Below are positions 52,521 to 61,617 of a DNA stretch of 64,000 bases, piece by piece. The position numbers and the translations under genes were made by a program. Under the pieces are notes generated by a model that was not told the origin of the DNA, ran no database searches, and saw only the letters and a list, made by a program, of their open reading frames with translations. Position 1 is the first letter of the stretch. The number at the start of each line of letters is the position of its first letter. This DNA is from Anaerolineae bacterium (GTDB lineage: Bacteria; Chloroflexota; Anaerolineae; B4-G1; SLSP01): the NCBI GenBank assembly GCA_026645815.1, contig JAPKMR010000006.1, positions 1 through 64,000 of the forward strand, written 5' to 3'.

Positions 52521-53635
52521 AAGTAGCGACCATCATTGGCACCCGTCCGGAGATCATTCGGCTTTCCAGGGTCATGGCAGCTTTGGATCGCTATCTCGAC
52601 CATATCATTATCCACACGGGGCAGAATTACGACTACGAGTTGAATCAAATCTTCTTTGATGACCTCGGTTTGCGGAAGCCTGATTTTTTCTTGGAAGCGG
52701 CTGGCGCAACGGCAGCTGAGACCATTGGTCTGGTCATTGCCCGCGCTGATGCCGTTTTGCGCGAGATCAAGCCGGACGCGGTGTTGGTTTTGGGTGATAC
52801 CAATAGTTGTTTGGCTGCCATTTCTGCCAAGCGGCTCAAGATTCCGGTCTTTCACATGGAGGCAGGTAACCGCTGTTTTGACCAACGGGTGCCGGAAGAG
52901 ATCAATCGTCGTATCATTGATCACATCAGCGATATCAATATGCCCTATTCCTCTATTGCACGGGACTATCTCTTGCGTGAGGGATTGCCGCCAGATCGTG
53001 TGATCAAAACCGGCAGCCCGATGTACGAGGTGTTGCATCACTATATGCCTGGAATTCAGGCTTCTGGGGCGCTGGCGCGTCTTGGACTCGAGCCGGAGAC
53101 CTATTACGTTGTTAGCGCGCACCGTGAGGAGAATGTGGACACTCCGGAGCAATTTTCCGGACTTGTGGAGATACTGGTGAATCTTGCCGAAAGTGGGCGG
53201 CGGGTCATCGTTTCCACGCATCCACGGACACGTAAGCGTATGGAGGCGGAGTCTGTGGTCCTGCCCGCCAATGTGGAATTACTGAAGCCCTTTGGCTTTT
53301 TCGATTATGTCAGATTACAGCAGCAGGCTATCACAGTGCTCTCCGATAGTGGCACAATCACTGAGGAATCATCCATTCTGAATTTCCCGGCACTCAATAT
53401 TCGTCAGGCGCATGAGCGCCCGGAGGGGATGGAAGAGTCTGCAGTGATGTTGGTGGGGTTGAAGTGGGAACGTGTGCGAGAGGGTCTGGCCATTCTAGGA
53501 CATCAACCACGCGGTGAACAGCGGATGCTGCGCCTGGTAGGAGATTATGCCGCTCCCAATGTATCTGAAAAGGTGGTGCGGATCATCTTGAGTTACACCG
53601 ATTACGTAAATCGTGTGGTGTGGCAGAGAGATTAA
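52517..53635 (+). CDS. capG: UDP-N-acetylglucosamine 2-epimerase family protein (CapG-like)
   Basis: A 372-residue non-hydrolysing 2-epimerase fold: [75 protein letters not shown] and [22 protein letters not shown]. In the CapEFG route the third enzyme turns UDP-N-acetyl-L-talosamine (pneumosamine type) into UDP-L-FucNAc. The order E-F-G with a coupled F-G junction makes that assignment strong. The WbuB-like transferase that follows could use the product. Confidence 0.9.
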   Translation: MKVATIIGTRPEIIRLSRVMAALDRYLDHIIIHTGQNYDYELNQIFFDDLGLRKPDFFLEAAGATAAETIGLVIARADAVLREIKPDAVLVLGDTNSCLAAISAKRLKIPVFHMEAGNRCFDQRVPEEINRRIIDHISDINMPYSSIARDYLLREGLPPDRVIKTGSPMYEVLHHYMPGIQASGALARLGLEPETYYVVSAHREENVDTPEQFSGLVEILVNLAESGRRVIVSTHPRTRKRMEAESVVLPANVELLKPFGFFDYVRLQQQAITVLSDSGTITEESSILNFPALNIRQAHERPEGMEESAVMLVGLKWERVREGLAILGHQPRGEQRMLRLVGDYAAPNVSEKVVRIILSYTDYVNRVVWQRD

Positions 53636-53653
53636 GACCATTAAGTCGAGGAA

Positions 53654-54925
53654 ATGTCAGCCGTGCATATCCTGCTTCTCCGACAGTTTTACCCGCCAGA
53701 GCCTACTCCCTTGGGACCCGAACTCGCCACGACTTTGCAGGCAAAAGGTCATCAGGTCACTGTATTGACGGGTTTCCCTAATTATCCAACAGGAAAACTC
53801 TACCCTGGGTATCGTCTGCGTCCATGGATGAAAGAGGTCCTTGAGGGCATTTCGGTTGTGCGTGTGCCACTGTATCCTGATCATGGACGTTCTGCATTGA
53901 AGCGTGTCTTGAACTATGTTTCCTTTGCTCTTTCAGGAAGCCTGCTAGGGCCTTTTATTGTTCCTAAACCTGATGTCATCTTCGTCTATCATCCGCCACT
54001 CACTGTTGGGGCTATCGCCTGGGTGTTGCATCGCTTGTGGCGCGTGCCTTTCCTGTATCAAATTCAGGATATGTGGCCCGAGACTTTGGAGGCGACAGGG
54101 ATGCTCACCAATCTCCGCATTTTGAATATGGTCGGGAGATTTGCCAAACGAGTTTATGCCGAAGCCGGTGCGATAGCCGTGATCTCCCCGGGTTTTCGTG
54201 ATAACCTCATTCAAAAAGGGGTACCATCTAGGAAGATAGTCTTCATCCCTAACTGGGTTGATATAAAGGTCCACCATCCAGCACCACGTGATCCACAACT
54301 TGCAGAAGACCTGGATTTGGCGAACACCTTCAACGTGATGTTCGCTGGCAATGTCGGAGAGGCTCAGGGGTTAGAGACGGTTCTCGAGGCAGCGGAGTTA
54401 TTGCGTGATCTTCCTGAAGCCCGGTTTGTCATCGTTGGGGATGGAATCGCCATGCCCCGTTTGCGCGCAGAGGTTGAGGCGCGTCACCTGGACAATGTTC
54501 GCTTCCTGGGGCGCTATCCTGCTGGTACCATGCCTGCGCTGTATGCTCTGGCGGATGTGTTGCTCGTGCACCTTAAGGACGATCCTCTGTTCCGGATCAC
54601 GATACCACACAAAATCCTTTCCTATATGGCCAGTGGCAAGCCGGTTCTCGCGGCTGTTGCCGGAGACGCAGCCGATGTGGTCCTCGAGGTTGGGGCAGGG
54701 ATTCACTGCCCGCCGCAGGACCCGGCGGCTTTGGCGCAGGCTGTGCGCGACTTCTATGGAATGACGGCAGCGGAGCGGCAAAGCATGGCGGAGTGTGGAT
54801 TGCGGGCGGCGCATGAGAAGTACGATCGTGATATCCTTGTGGGGCAGATCGAAGCAGTACTTGAGCAGCTGGTAGCAGGGCAGAACACTACCGGGGAGGC
54901 AATTCATGTATCGTCATTGGGTTAA
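53654..54925 (+). CDS. Family 4 glycosyltransferase, WbuB-like
   Basis: A 423-residue GT-B enzyme. HILLLRQFYPPEPTPLGPELATTLQAKGHQVTVLTGFPNYPTGKLYPGY and LYQIQDMWPETLEATGM are typical of the WbuB family, members of which sit beside FucNAc biosynthesis genes and are thought to transfer L-FucNAc. The C-terminal half has MFAGNVGEAQGLETVLEAA and IPHKILSYMASGKPVLA. Position directly after CapEFG supports that role here. It overlaps the next gene by 20 bp. Confidence 0.86.
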   Translation: MSAVHILLLRQFYPPEPTPLGPELATTLQAKGHQVTVLTGFPNYPTGKLYPGYRLRPWMKEVLEGISVVRVPLYPDHGRSALKRVLNYVSFALSGSLLGPFIVPKPDVIFVYHPPLTVGAIAWVLHRLWRVPFLYQIQDMWPETLEATGMLTNLRILNMVGRFAKRVYAEAGAIAVISPGFRDNLIQKGVPSRKIVFIPNWVDIKVHHPAPRDPQLAEDLDLANTFNVMFAGNVGEAQGLETVLEAAELLRDLPEARFVIVGDGIAMPRLRAEVEARHLDNVRFLGRYPAGTMPALYALADVLLVHLKDDPLFRITIPHKILSYMASGKPVLAAVAGDAADVVLEVGAGIHCPPQDPAALAQAVRDFYGMTAAERQSMAECGLRAAHEKYDRDILVGQIEAVLEQLVAGQNTTGEAIHVSSLG

Positions 54926-55547
54926 GTGGGTGTTTGACTTGATCGTAGCCGTGCCCGCCCTAGTGCTATTGATGCCAGTTATGGGCGCCATCGCCATCTG
55001 CGTGCGCTTCAAGCTCGGTACACCTGTTATCTTTCGCCAGCCTCGCGCCGGACGCAACGGGCAACCTTTCACGCTTTATAAATTCCGTACGATGACTGAA
55101 GGGCGTGATGCTGCCGGAAACCTGCTCCCCCCAATTGAGCGTCTGACGCCCTTTGGGCGTTTTCTGCGTAGTACCAGCATGGATGAGCTGCCGCAGTTGT
55201 GGAACGTTGTCAGAGGTGACATGAGTCTGGTAGGACCTCGCCCTTTATTGCTCGACTATCTGCCCCTGTATACCCCGGAGCAGGCACGTCGTCATCAGGT
55301 GCGCCCTGGGGTTACCGGGTGGGCGCAAGTAAAGGGGCGAAACGCGCTCACGTGGGAGGAGAAATTCGCCCTTGACGTTTGGTATGTGGATCACCTGGGG
55401 TTGGTTTTGGATCTGAAGATTCTGCTGTTGACACTTGAACGAATTGTCAAACGGGGTGACGTCAACACTAGCAGCGGCGCGCTCATGCCGCGATTCATGG
55501 GGTCGCAACCTGCTGAACCTCTGGAAGGTGAAATTGGTGAGGGTTAA
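54906..55547 (+). CDS. Initiating sugar-phosphate transferase, PglC-like
   Basis: A 213-residue monotopic phosphoglycosyltransferase. It has one N-terminal re-entrant/membrane segment ([21 protein letters not shown]), then [39 protein letters not shown] and [15 protein letters not shown]. The short form without the extra helices of WbaP resembles PglC, which moves a sugar phosphate (such as a diacetamido-trideoxyhexose) onto the lipid carrier. Its presence supports lipid-linked assembly, and the following acetyltransferase matches the PglC/PglD pairing seen in glycan loci. Confidence 0.9.
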   Translation: MYRHWVKWVFDLIVAVPALVLLMPVMGAIAICVRFKLGTPVIFRQPRAGRNGQPFTLYKFRTMTEGRDAAGNLLPPIERLTPFGRFLRSTSMDELPQLWNVVRGDMSLVGPRPLLLDYLPLYTPEQARRHQVRPGVTGWAQVKGRNALTWEEKFALDVWYVDHLGLVLDLKILLLTLERIVKRGDVNTSSGALMPRFMGSQPAEPLEGEIGEG

Positions 55548-55554
55548 CAGGAAG

Positions 55555-56805
55555 ATGAAGACGGGAGCAAAACGAGTTATGGTGGTGGGCGCAGGTTGGG
55601 ATCAGGTTCCTATCATTCGGACTGCCAGACAGCAGGGCCACTTTGTCATCGCTCTGGATGGTAACGCCCATGCTTATGGCTTACAGGAAGCTGATAAAGC
55701 CTTGGTGATCAGCACACGGGATATTGAGGCTGTGTTGCAGGCAGCTATCACCGAGCATATTGATGCAATCACTTACATGATTACCGAGTCGCCCCTACCG
55801 GCTATTCGGCGTGTGGTAGAGGAGCTCGGGCTGCCTGGACCCAGTGCCGAAAGTGTGGAAGCGACGGTGAGCAAGGCACGTATGCGAGAGATTTTCTCTG
55901 CTGCGGGCATTCCTAATCCACGCTTTGGTCGTGCAGCAACGCTGGCGGAGGCGCTTCAGATTGCGCGAGACATTGGTGCACCTTTGGTGATGAAGCCGAC
56001 CGATGTCGGGGGGCAACTTGGCTTGTCTTTTATCACCGATCTTGCGGCTGTACCGGCTGCATTTGAACGTGCCCAGGGGCAGGGAGTGAGTGGCGAGGTT
56101 ATGTTTGAGGAGTGGCTCGATGGCAACGAGGTCAATGTGGTCGCCATCGTGGTCAATGGTCGCGTGCGGGTGATGACGGTATCTGACCGGATGAAACATC
56201 CTGTTGGTGGCTTCGGTGTGGTGCAACGGCATCTCTTCCCGGCGGCATGTTCCGAGGCAACTCTCTCCCAGATTGCTGACCTAAGTCAACAAGTAGTGAC
56301 TGCTATGCACGTGCATACGGGGATAGTGTTCCCGCAGATGATTCTTACCTCCGCCGGGCCACGCATTGTGGAGATTGGTGAGCGCATTCCGGGTGGCGTC
56401 ATGAAAGAGCTATTCGAGCTGGCTACGGGCTATGACCTGGTGCGATTTCAGTTGGATGTGGCCCTTGGCCAGGTTCTGGACCTTGACATCTATTGTTCGT
56501 TGCCCAAATACCCGGCAGTCACTGTGAGATTTTTGACGGCAGAGCCGGGTACGTTGCGTCCGGGCCACGTAGCCCGCGTGTTGGGGCGGGAGGCAGCGTT
56601 AGCCTTGCCTGGCGTTGTGGACGTAAACTTCTATAATGACCCGACACAACCGCAGGAAATTCGTCCTCTAGGCTGTGGGCGTGATCGTTTCTACACCATC
56701 ATCGCCGTTGGGGATTCTTGCGCAGAGGCAGTGGCGCGTGGCGATGCTGCGGCGGCGCGTCTTGATTTCCTGGACGCTGCCGGGAATAGTCTGGTCATTC
56801 GTTAA
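55555..56805 (+). CDS. ATP-grasp domain protein
   Basis: A 416-residue ATP-grasp ligase of the carbamoyl phosphate synthetase/PurK-like type: VMVVGAGWDQVPIIRTARQQGHFVIALDGN at the N-terminus, LVMKPTDVGGQLG for ATP binding, and IVEIGERIPGG for the metal site. It should join a carboxylate to an amine using ATP. Within a sugar locus such proteins may attach an amino acid or other acid to an amino sugar. The ATG at 55555 follows AGGAAG; the frame is open further upstream inside the previous gene. Confidence 0.82.
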   Translation: MKTGAKRVMVVGAGWDQVPIIRTARQQGHFVIALDGNAHAYGLQEADKALVISTRDIEAVLQAAITEHIDAITYMITESPLPAIRRVVEELGLPGPSAESVEATVSKARMREIFSAAGIPNPRFGRAATLAEALQIARDIGAPLVMKPTDVGGQLGLSFITDLAAVPAAFERAQGQGVSGEVMFEEWLDGNEVNVVAIVVNGRVRVMTVSDRMKHPVGGFGVVQRHLFPAACSEATLSQIADLSQQVVTAMHVHTGIVFPQMILTSAGPRIVEIGERIPGGVMKELFELATGYDLVRFQLDVALGQVLDLDIYCSLPKYPAVTVRFLTAEPGTLRPGHVARVLGREAALALPGVVDVNFYNDPTQPQEIRPLGCGRDRFYTIIAVGDSCAEAVARGDAAAARLDFLDAAGNSLVIR

Positions 56806-56838
56806 GTTCATGGGTTGAACACTACACATGGGGTGTTG

Positions 56839-57477
56839 ATGTCAATGGAAGGTGTTGCCGTTATCGGTGCGGGTGGACACGCCGGCGTAGTCATTGATAC
56901 TTTGCTTGAAGCGGGTTTCTCTGTCGGCGGCGTTTTTGACGATGATGTAAGCCGGCATGGCACAGAGGTTTTGGGATACAAAGTCTTAGGCCCTCCGGAA
57001 GCCCTCCGCGCTTATGGTCTGCGCAAGGCCATCGTGGCCATAGGTGATAATCACCTGCGTTATGCCATGGTGCAGCGTTTCCCAGATTTGGAGTGGCAGA
57101 CGGTGATTCATCCTGATGCGCGGGTCCATCCAAATGCGCGCATCGGCGTGGGGACAATTGTTATGGTAAGAACTATTATCCGACCTAACGCGGTAATTGG
57201 AGCACATGCCATTATCAACACGGCGGCTATCGTGGGTCATGAGTGCGTCGTGGAGGATTTTGTGCATGTGGCGGGCAGTACACATTTGGGCGGCGAATGC
57301 CACATTGGAACGGGGGCCTTCTTAGGCCTGGGGGTCGTCATGGTTCCAGGTGTCCATGTCGGCGTCTGGAGCGTGGTGGGTGCTGGCGCCGCGGTCACGG
57401 GTGACGTACCCGCACAGGTGCTTGCCGTTGGAGTTCCAGCGCGGGTAAAAAAATCGCTACTCGGGGATTTGCCGTGA
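56839..57477 (+). CDS. NeuD/PglD-family acetyltransferase
   Basis: A 212-residue protein with an N-terminal nucleotide-sugar-binding fold (VAVIGAGGHAGVVIDTLLEAG, VFDDD) and a C-terminal left-handed beta-helix (IHPDARVHPNARIGVGT, INTAAIVGHECVVEDFVHVAGS). The His in GHECV is where the catalytic base lies in PglD. It should transfer an acetyl or similar acyl group to an amino sugar. ATG choices at 56839 and 56845 are both reasonable; a TTG at 56815 is less likely. Confidence 0.85.
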   Translation: MSMEGVAVIGAGGHAGVVIDTLLEAGFSVGGVFDDDVSRHGTEVLGYKVLGPPEALRAYGLRKAIVAIGDNHLRYAMVQRFPDLEWQTVIHPDARVHPNARIGVGTIVMVRTIIRPNAVIGAHAIINTAAIVGHECVVEDFVHVAGSTHLGGECHIGTGAFLGLGVVMVPGVHVGVWSVVGAGAAVTGDVPAQVLAVGVPARVKKSLLGDLP

Positions 57478-57584
57478 GCCTGCCCGATGTTTTTGCGAGC
57501 CATGGCGCTAGGGCGCGCAGCTTCAATCTACGCGCTTTCAGGTCCCTGTGAAAACGGCGATTACAGATTGAGGATTAGCGATTT

Positions 57585-58730
57585 ATGAGCACTCATCCGC
57601 TGCTGCGTTACTGGTGGCATGGGCAACTTGAGGGATCCCCCGAAGCCTTGATTGCCTGGAGCCGCTCCGTACGCTTGTTGCCGCTACTGGGTTGGCGTGC
57701 ACAGGAGCGAGGCTGGCCATTGCCGGATGATTTGCTCCAGGCTGCGCGCCGCGAACGCTATGCTGAAACAGCACGGCAGCAATTGGCGCACGCTCAGTTG
57801 CAGACGCTGGCGGCATTGGCCACAGAGAAAGATTTCACGCCGCTGATTGTCAAAGGTCCGGTGGTCGCTGCGGCCTATCCCGATCCGGCGTTGCGTACCT
57901 ACAACGATCTGGATTTGCTGCTGCCTGCGGAGCAAGCTGAGCCGTTTATGGCAGCTTTATTGCGAAGTGGGTACAGTGCATTCGCTGACGGACAGCGCAG
58001 CTATCACTTGCCGCCATTGCGTCCACCGCAGCAGGGTTACAATGTGGAAATCCACACCACCTTGCGGCACGAGAGTGACGCCAGTGGATTCACTTTCGCG
58101 GAATTGTCTGAAGTGATGTGCCCATGGAAGGTGGCGCCGGGCCTGTTCGTTCTCGAGCCGGTCTTTCATGCGCTCTATTTGGTATATCATCAGCTGGAAC
58201 GTCACCAGCTCTCCCTTGGCGTGCTCCCGTTGGCCGATCTCTATTTCTGGACGCGCGGTTGGACCGGCGTTGAGTGGGCCACACTGGCGAAGCAAGCCGC
58301 TGCAACCCAGCTGGAACGTAGTGTGCGCCTGGCTCTGGCATTGACGGCCTGGTTCTGGGATGAACCCTGGCCCACCTGGGTGTCGGAGCGTTTCCCGCCC
58401 CCTGAACCCGGCGTGTTGGATCTCGGTAAACAGCTGGTGGTGGGTGAATTGGGTGGACGCACACCGCGGCTCTGGCGCGATCTGCCCGAAAAGAGCGTGC
58501 GTGGCTGGCTACGCTATGGTTGGCTGTTGTTGCGCGGCAATCCTGATGCGTTGCGTTCGCTTTCGTGGTCGCAGCGCTTGCGCTTTTATCTGCTGCGCCC
58601 CTTCTCGCTACTTAAGTTCCATGGCCCAACGCTGTGGCGTCTGCTGCGCGGCGACCGTCGCACCCGCGCCACCCTGCACGCTCAGGACATGTTGACAGAC
58701 TGGCTAAAAGGGCCCAGGCAGGATTCATAA
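57585..58730 (+). CDS. Nucleotidyltransferase family protein (PF14907 type)
   Basis: A 381-residue protein with the key pattern LIVKGPVVAAAYPDPALRTYNDLDLLLP, in which the NDLDLLL aspartates form the metal-binding pair of the nucleotidyltransferase fold, and VEIHTTLRH further on. Members of this uncharacterised family are common at the ends of polysaccharide loci. The target is unknown. Its stop overlaps the start of the Sua5 gene (TAATG), so they are translationally coupled, although their roles look unrelated. Confidence 0.78.
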   Translation: MSTHPLLRYWWHGQLEGSPEALIAWSRSVRLLPLLGWRAQERGWPLPDDLLQAARRERYAETARQQLAHAQLQTLAALATEKDFTPLIVKGPVVAAAYPDPALRTYNDLDLLLPAEQAEPFMAALLRSGYSAFADGQRSYHLPPLRPPQQGYNVEIHTTLRHESDASGFTFAELSEVMCPWKVAPGLFVLEPVFHALYLVYHQLERHQLSLGVLPLADLYFWTRGWTGVEWATLAKQAAATQLERSVRLALALTAWFWDEPWPTWVSERFPPPEPGVLDLGKQLVVGELGGRTPRLWRDLPEKSVRGWLRYGWLLLRGNPDALRSLSWSQRLRFYLLRPFSLLKFHGPTLWRLLRGDRRTRATLHAQDMLTDWLKGPRQDS

Positions 58731-59800
58731 TGGCTACCACCGTCTTTACGGTTGACCCGACCGCCATTAATGGCGAGTTTATACAGCGGGCCGCAGGTGT
58801 GCTGCTATCCGGCGGCCTGGTGGCATTTCCTACAGAGACCGTTTATGGCTTGGGCGCTAATGCTCTGGATGCGCTGGCTGTTCGTAGGATTTTTGCTGCC
58901 AAAGAACGCCCTGCCTATGATCCGCTTATTGTGCATCTGGTGGATGTGGCCGATCTTGGACGCGTTGCACGCGATATCCCGCCGCTGGTCTCTGATATGG
59001 CGGCGCATTTCTGGCCCGGACCGCTCACCCTGGTGCTCCCCCGCGGTGCAGATGTTCCGCTCGAAGTCACCGCCGGCGGTGAGACGGTGGCGGTGCGGGT
59101 GCCGGCGCATCCCGTGGCGCAAGCCCTGATTTGTGCTGCCGGCGTTCCCATAGCTGCACCTAGCGCTAATCGTTTCGGGCGCCTAAGCCCCACCTGCGCT
59201 GCGGATGTGCTGGCAGACCTTGACGGGCGCATTGAGGTGTTGCTTGACGGCGGTCCTACAGTGGTGGGGGTTGAATCTACCGTGCTTTCCCTTGTAGGTG
59301 AACCGGTGATTCTCCGCCCTGGTGGCGTCAGCCGTGAAGCTCTAGAGGCGATTCTCGGCCCGCTGACCGTGTCAGAACGTTCGGTCCTGCCTGCTGAAGA
59401 CCTGCTGGAATCGCCAGGGTTATTGCTTCAGCACTATGCGCCACAGGCGCCATTAGTCCTCTATATAGGGACCCCCTCTGCCATGCGTGCTGCATACTTA
59501 TCTGAAGCCTTGCGCTACCAGCAGAGCCAGACGCTCGTGGGATTGCTGGTAGCTGATGAGGATCTGCCCTTCCTTGCCGGACAGGATTTGCTGGTTGAGA
59601 CGGTAGGCAGCGCTGAGGATCTGGAGACAGTGGCGCGCCGGCTCTTCTCTGCGCTACGTGCGCTCGATGCTGCCGGCGCCGAGGTGATTCTGGCGCGGGA
59701 CTTTGGGGTGACCGGCCTTGGATTGGCCATCCGTGACCGTTTGACCCGCGCGGCGGGGGGGCGTGTCGTCGAAGTGCCCGCACTGGAGGATGTGCGCTGA
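58730..59800 (+). CDS. L-threonylcarbamoyladenylate synthase (Sua5 type)
   Basis: A 356-residue two-domain enzyme. The N-terminal YrdC domain has GLVAFPTETVYGLGANALD, PAYDPLIVHL, FWPGPLTLVLPR and APSANRFGRLSPT. The extra C-terminal Sua5 domain (about 225-350, LLLQHYAPQAPL and ARDFGVTGLGLAIRDRLTRAA) separates it from the short TsaC type. It makes threonylcarbamoyl-AMP for the t6A37 modification of ANN-reading tRNAs. The ATG at 58730 overlaps the previous stop; longer upstream frames are shadows of that gene. Confidence 0.92.
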   Translation: MATTVFTVDPTAINGEFIQRAAGVLLSGGLVAFPTETVYGLGANALDALAVRRIFAAKERPAYDPLIVHLVDVADLGRVARDIPPLVSDMAAHFWPGPLTLVLPRGADVPLEVTAGGETVAVRVPAHPVAQALICAAGVPIAAPSANRFGRLSPTCAADVLADLDGRIEVLLDGGPTVVGVESTVLSLVGEPVILRPGGVSREALEAILGPLTVSERSVLPAEDLLESPGLLLQHYAPQAPLVLYIGTPSAMRAAYLSEALRYQQSQTLVGLLVADEDLPFLAGQDLLVETVGSAEDLETVARRLFSALRALDAAGAEVILARDFGVTGLGLAIRDRLTRAAGGRVVEVPALEDVR

Positions 59801-59862
59801 GATTGCGAACACGCTCTCTCTGCGCCCACGCTTTCAAATCTGCCTGTGATAAGGGTGATAGG

Positions 59863-61341
59863 GTGAAGGTCATTTTGCGGATTGGGGTATTGTTGGTGCT
59901 CTGCCTGGCGCCGGTTTTTCCTGCGCACGCAGGGAAGGCGCCAGAGGTGCCGCTGACGACCGTGACTGCTGCCCCGGTGCGTATCCTCCTCTTCATCGGC
60001 GATGGCATGGGTACTGCGCAGCGCACGGCGGCGCAGTGGGCTGCGGTGGGCATCAACGGGCGTTTGGCAATGGACACGTTGCCCATTAACGGATGGTTGC
60101 GCACGTCCAATATTCTGGGCGAGGTCACGGATTCGGCCGCCGCGGCAACTGCGATGGCAACCGGCGCCAAAACCACGAATGGCAAAATCGGGCAGGCTCC
60201 TGATGGCACGCCGCTGAGCACCATCCTGGAGCAGGCGCAGGCTCGCGGATTGGCAGTGGGCCTGGTCACGAACACCCCGATGGCTCATGCAACGCCGGCA
60301 GCCTTTGCGGCTCACACGGGGAGTCGCTACGCCATGGCGGAAATCGCCCAACAATTGCTTGCCGCGCGCGTGGATGTGCTTTTGGCGGGTGGCGAAAATG
60401 CCTTCTTGCCTCAGGGGGCCACCGGCCATTATCCTGAACCTGGCACACGCACCGATGGGCGCGACCTGATCGCGGAGGCGGTGCAGGCAGATTACACTTA
60501 TGTTTGGGATGCTGTAGGGTTGCAGGCGGCAGTTTCGGTCGGCGCGCCGCGTGTGTTGGGGCTTTTTGCCGACGAAGGACTGCCGCGTCCGCATGTGCCC
60601 ACTCTCGCTGCGCTGACCGAACATGCGCTTGCCATCCTCTCCAACCGCCCGGAGGGTTTCTTCCTCATGGTCGAGGGGGGACAGATTGACTGGGCTTGCC
60701 ATGCCAACGATGCTGCACTGACCATTGCCGACACGCTAGCTTTTGACGCTGCCGTTGCTGCCGGTTTGCGTTATGCCGCGGGGACGGAGAATACCCTGGT
60801 CATCGTCACCAGTGACCACGAAACCGGGGGAATGCTCTTAAGTTTGAGCAATAACGGTGGGCAAGCTTTCACAATGCCTGATGGAACGCCGTTTTATGTG
60901 ACGTGGACCACGGATGACCATACCGATGCCAATGTTTTGGTCAACGCTCAAGGTCCCTGGTCGAGCCTGGCAGCGGGCATCCACGAGAATACGCACATTT
61001 ATACGCTGATGGCAGCGGTGTTGACAACGCCTCCCACCTTGATTCTCGATGGTCCTGCTCTGGCTTATCCGGGCGAAAACCTGACCTTTGAGCTGCATTT
61101 TGAACCTGCAACGGCTATCTTGCCTACGAGCTATCTCTGGACTGCCACCGGGCAGACACCGCTCACGACCTCAGGCGGGGCCTATAGCACGGCATCGTTC
61201 ACCTGGCCCCTTACCGGCACCTATACTTTAACCGTTACGGCGCAAACACCTGAAGTGACACTCACCGCCCGGCGTTTCCTCATGCTACGGTATCATTGGC
61301 ACACACTGTATCTGCCGCTTATCCAGAAAGGGCCTTCGTAG
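59863..61341 (+). CDS. Secreted alkaline phosphatase with a C-terminal PKD-like domain
   Basis: A 492-residue exported enzyme. GTG at 59863 begins a clear signal peptide (ILRIGVLLVLCLAPVFPAHA). Metal and active-site motifs are FIGDGMGTAQR, TDSAAAATAMATGAKT (nucleophile Ser), EGGQIDWACHANDA and TSDHETGGM. It should release phosphate from esters outside the cytoplasm. Residues about 390-470 look like a PKD/Ig fold, and the tail ends HTLYLPLIQKGPS, resembling a C-terminal tag common in Chloroflexota secreted proteins. The TAG stop lies inside the left inverted repeat of a MITE-like element. A TTG at 59803 could also start it. Confidence 0.88.
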   Translation: MKVILRIGVLLVLCLAPVFPAHAGKAPEVPLTTVTAAPVRILLFIGDGMGTAQRTAAQWAAVGINGRLAMDTLPINGWLRTSNILGEVTDSAAAATAMATGAKTTNGKIGQAPDGTPLSTILEQAQARGLAVGLVTNTPMAHATPAAFAAHTGSRYAMAEIAQQLLAARVDVLLAGGENAFLPQGATGHYPEPGTRTDGRDLIAEAVQADYTYVWDAVGLQAAVSVGAPRVLGLFADEGLPRPHVPTLAALTEHALAILSNRPEGFFLMVEGGQIDWACHANDAALTIADTLAFDAAVAAGLRYAAGTENTLVIVTSDHETGGMLLSLSNNGGQAFTMPDGTPFYVTWTTDDHTDANVLVNAQGPWSSLAAGIHENTHIYTLMAAVLTTPPTLILDGPALAYPGENLTFELHFEPATAILPTSYLWTATGQTPLTTSGGAYSTASFTWPLTGTYTLTVTAQTPEVTLTARRFLMLRYHWHTLYLPLIQKGPS

Positions 61342-61501
61342 CAGTTCGGAGGGCTTCTGCGCCCCCTATGAAGCTCACGGTGCGAAGCGATTGCTTCGTC
61401 AACGGGTTGCTACGCAAGCTAGGGTGAATGCCTTGCTCGCGCTTCAGGTGCAGCGTAAGGGGCGCAGCGCGGTTGCGGTCAGCGACCTGCTACGAAATCC
61501 C
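61330..61501 (+). repeat. Dispersed repeat family 2 (MITE-like), complete copy
   Basis: A 172-bp element with ends GGGCCTTCGTAGCAGTTC and, read inward from the right, GGGATTTCGTAGCAGGTC. AGAAA at 61325-61329 and 61502-61506 (CAGAAA if one more base is counted) is a likely target duplication. It aligns with the minus strand of 36029-36185, especially in the right half. Its first bases encode the last two codons and stop of the alkaline phosphatase. Confidence 0.82.
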
Positions 61502-61561
61502 AGAAACGCAATCCATAGTCCCGGATCGCGTTAGCGGGCATGGGCAAGCCTTCCATGAGAC

Positions 61562-61593
61562 AAAAAACACGGAGCGCCTGAGGGCGCTCCGTG
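61562..61593 (-). terminator. Intrinsic terminator of rpoD
   Basis: An 11-bp perfect stem (61568-61578 with 61583-61593, loop TGAG) is followed on the minus strand by six T residues. Confidence 0.85.
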
Positions 61594-61617
61594 ACCAGCG
61601 TAACCTTGGAAAGGGTG

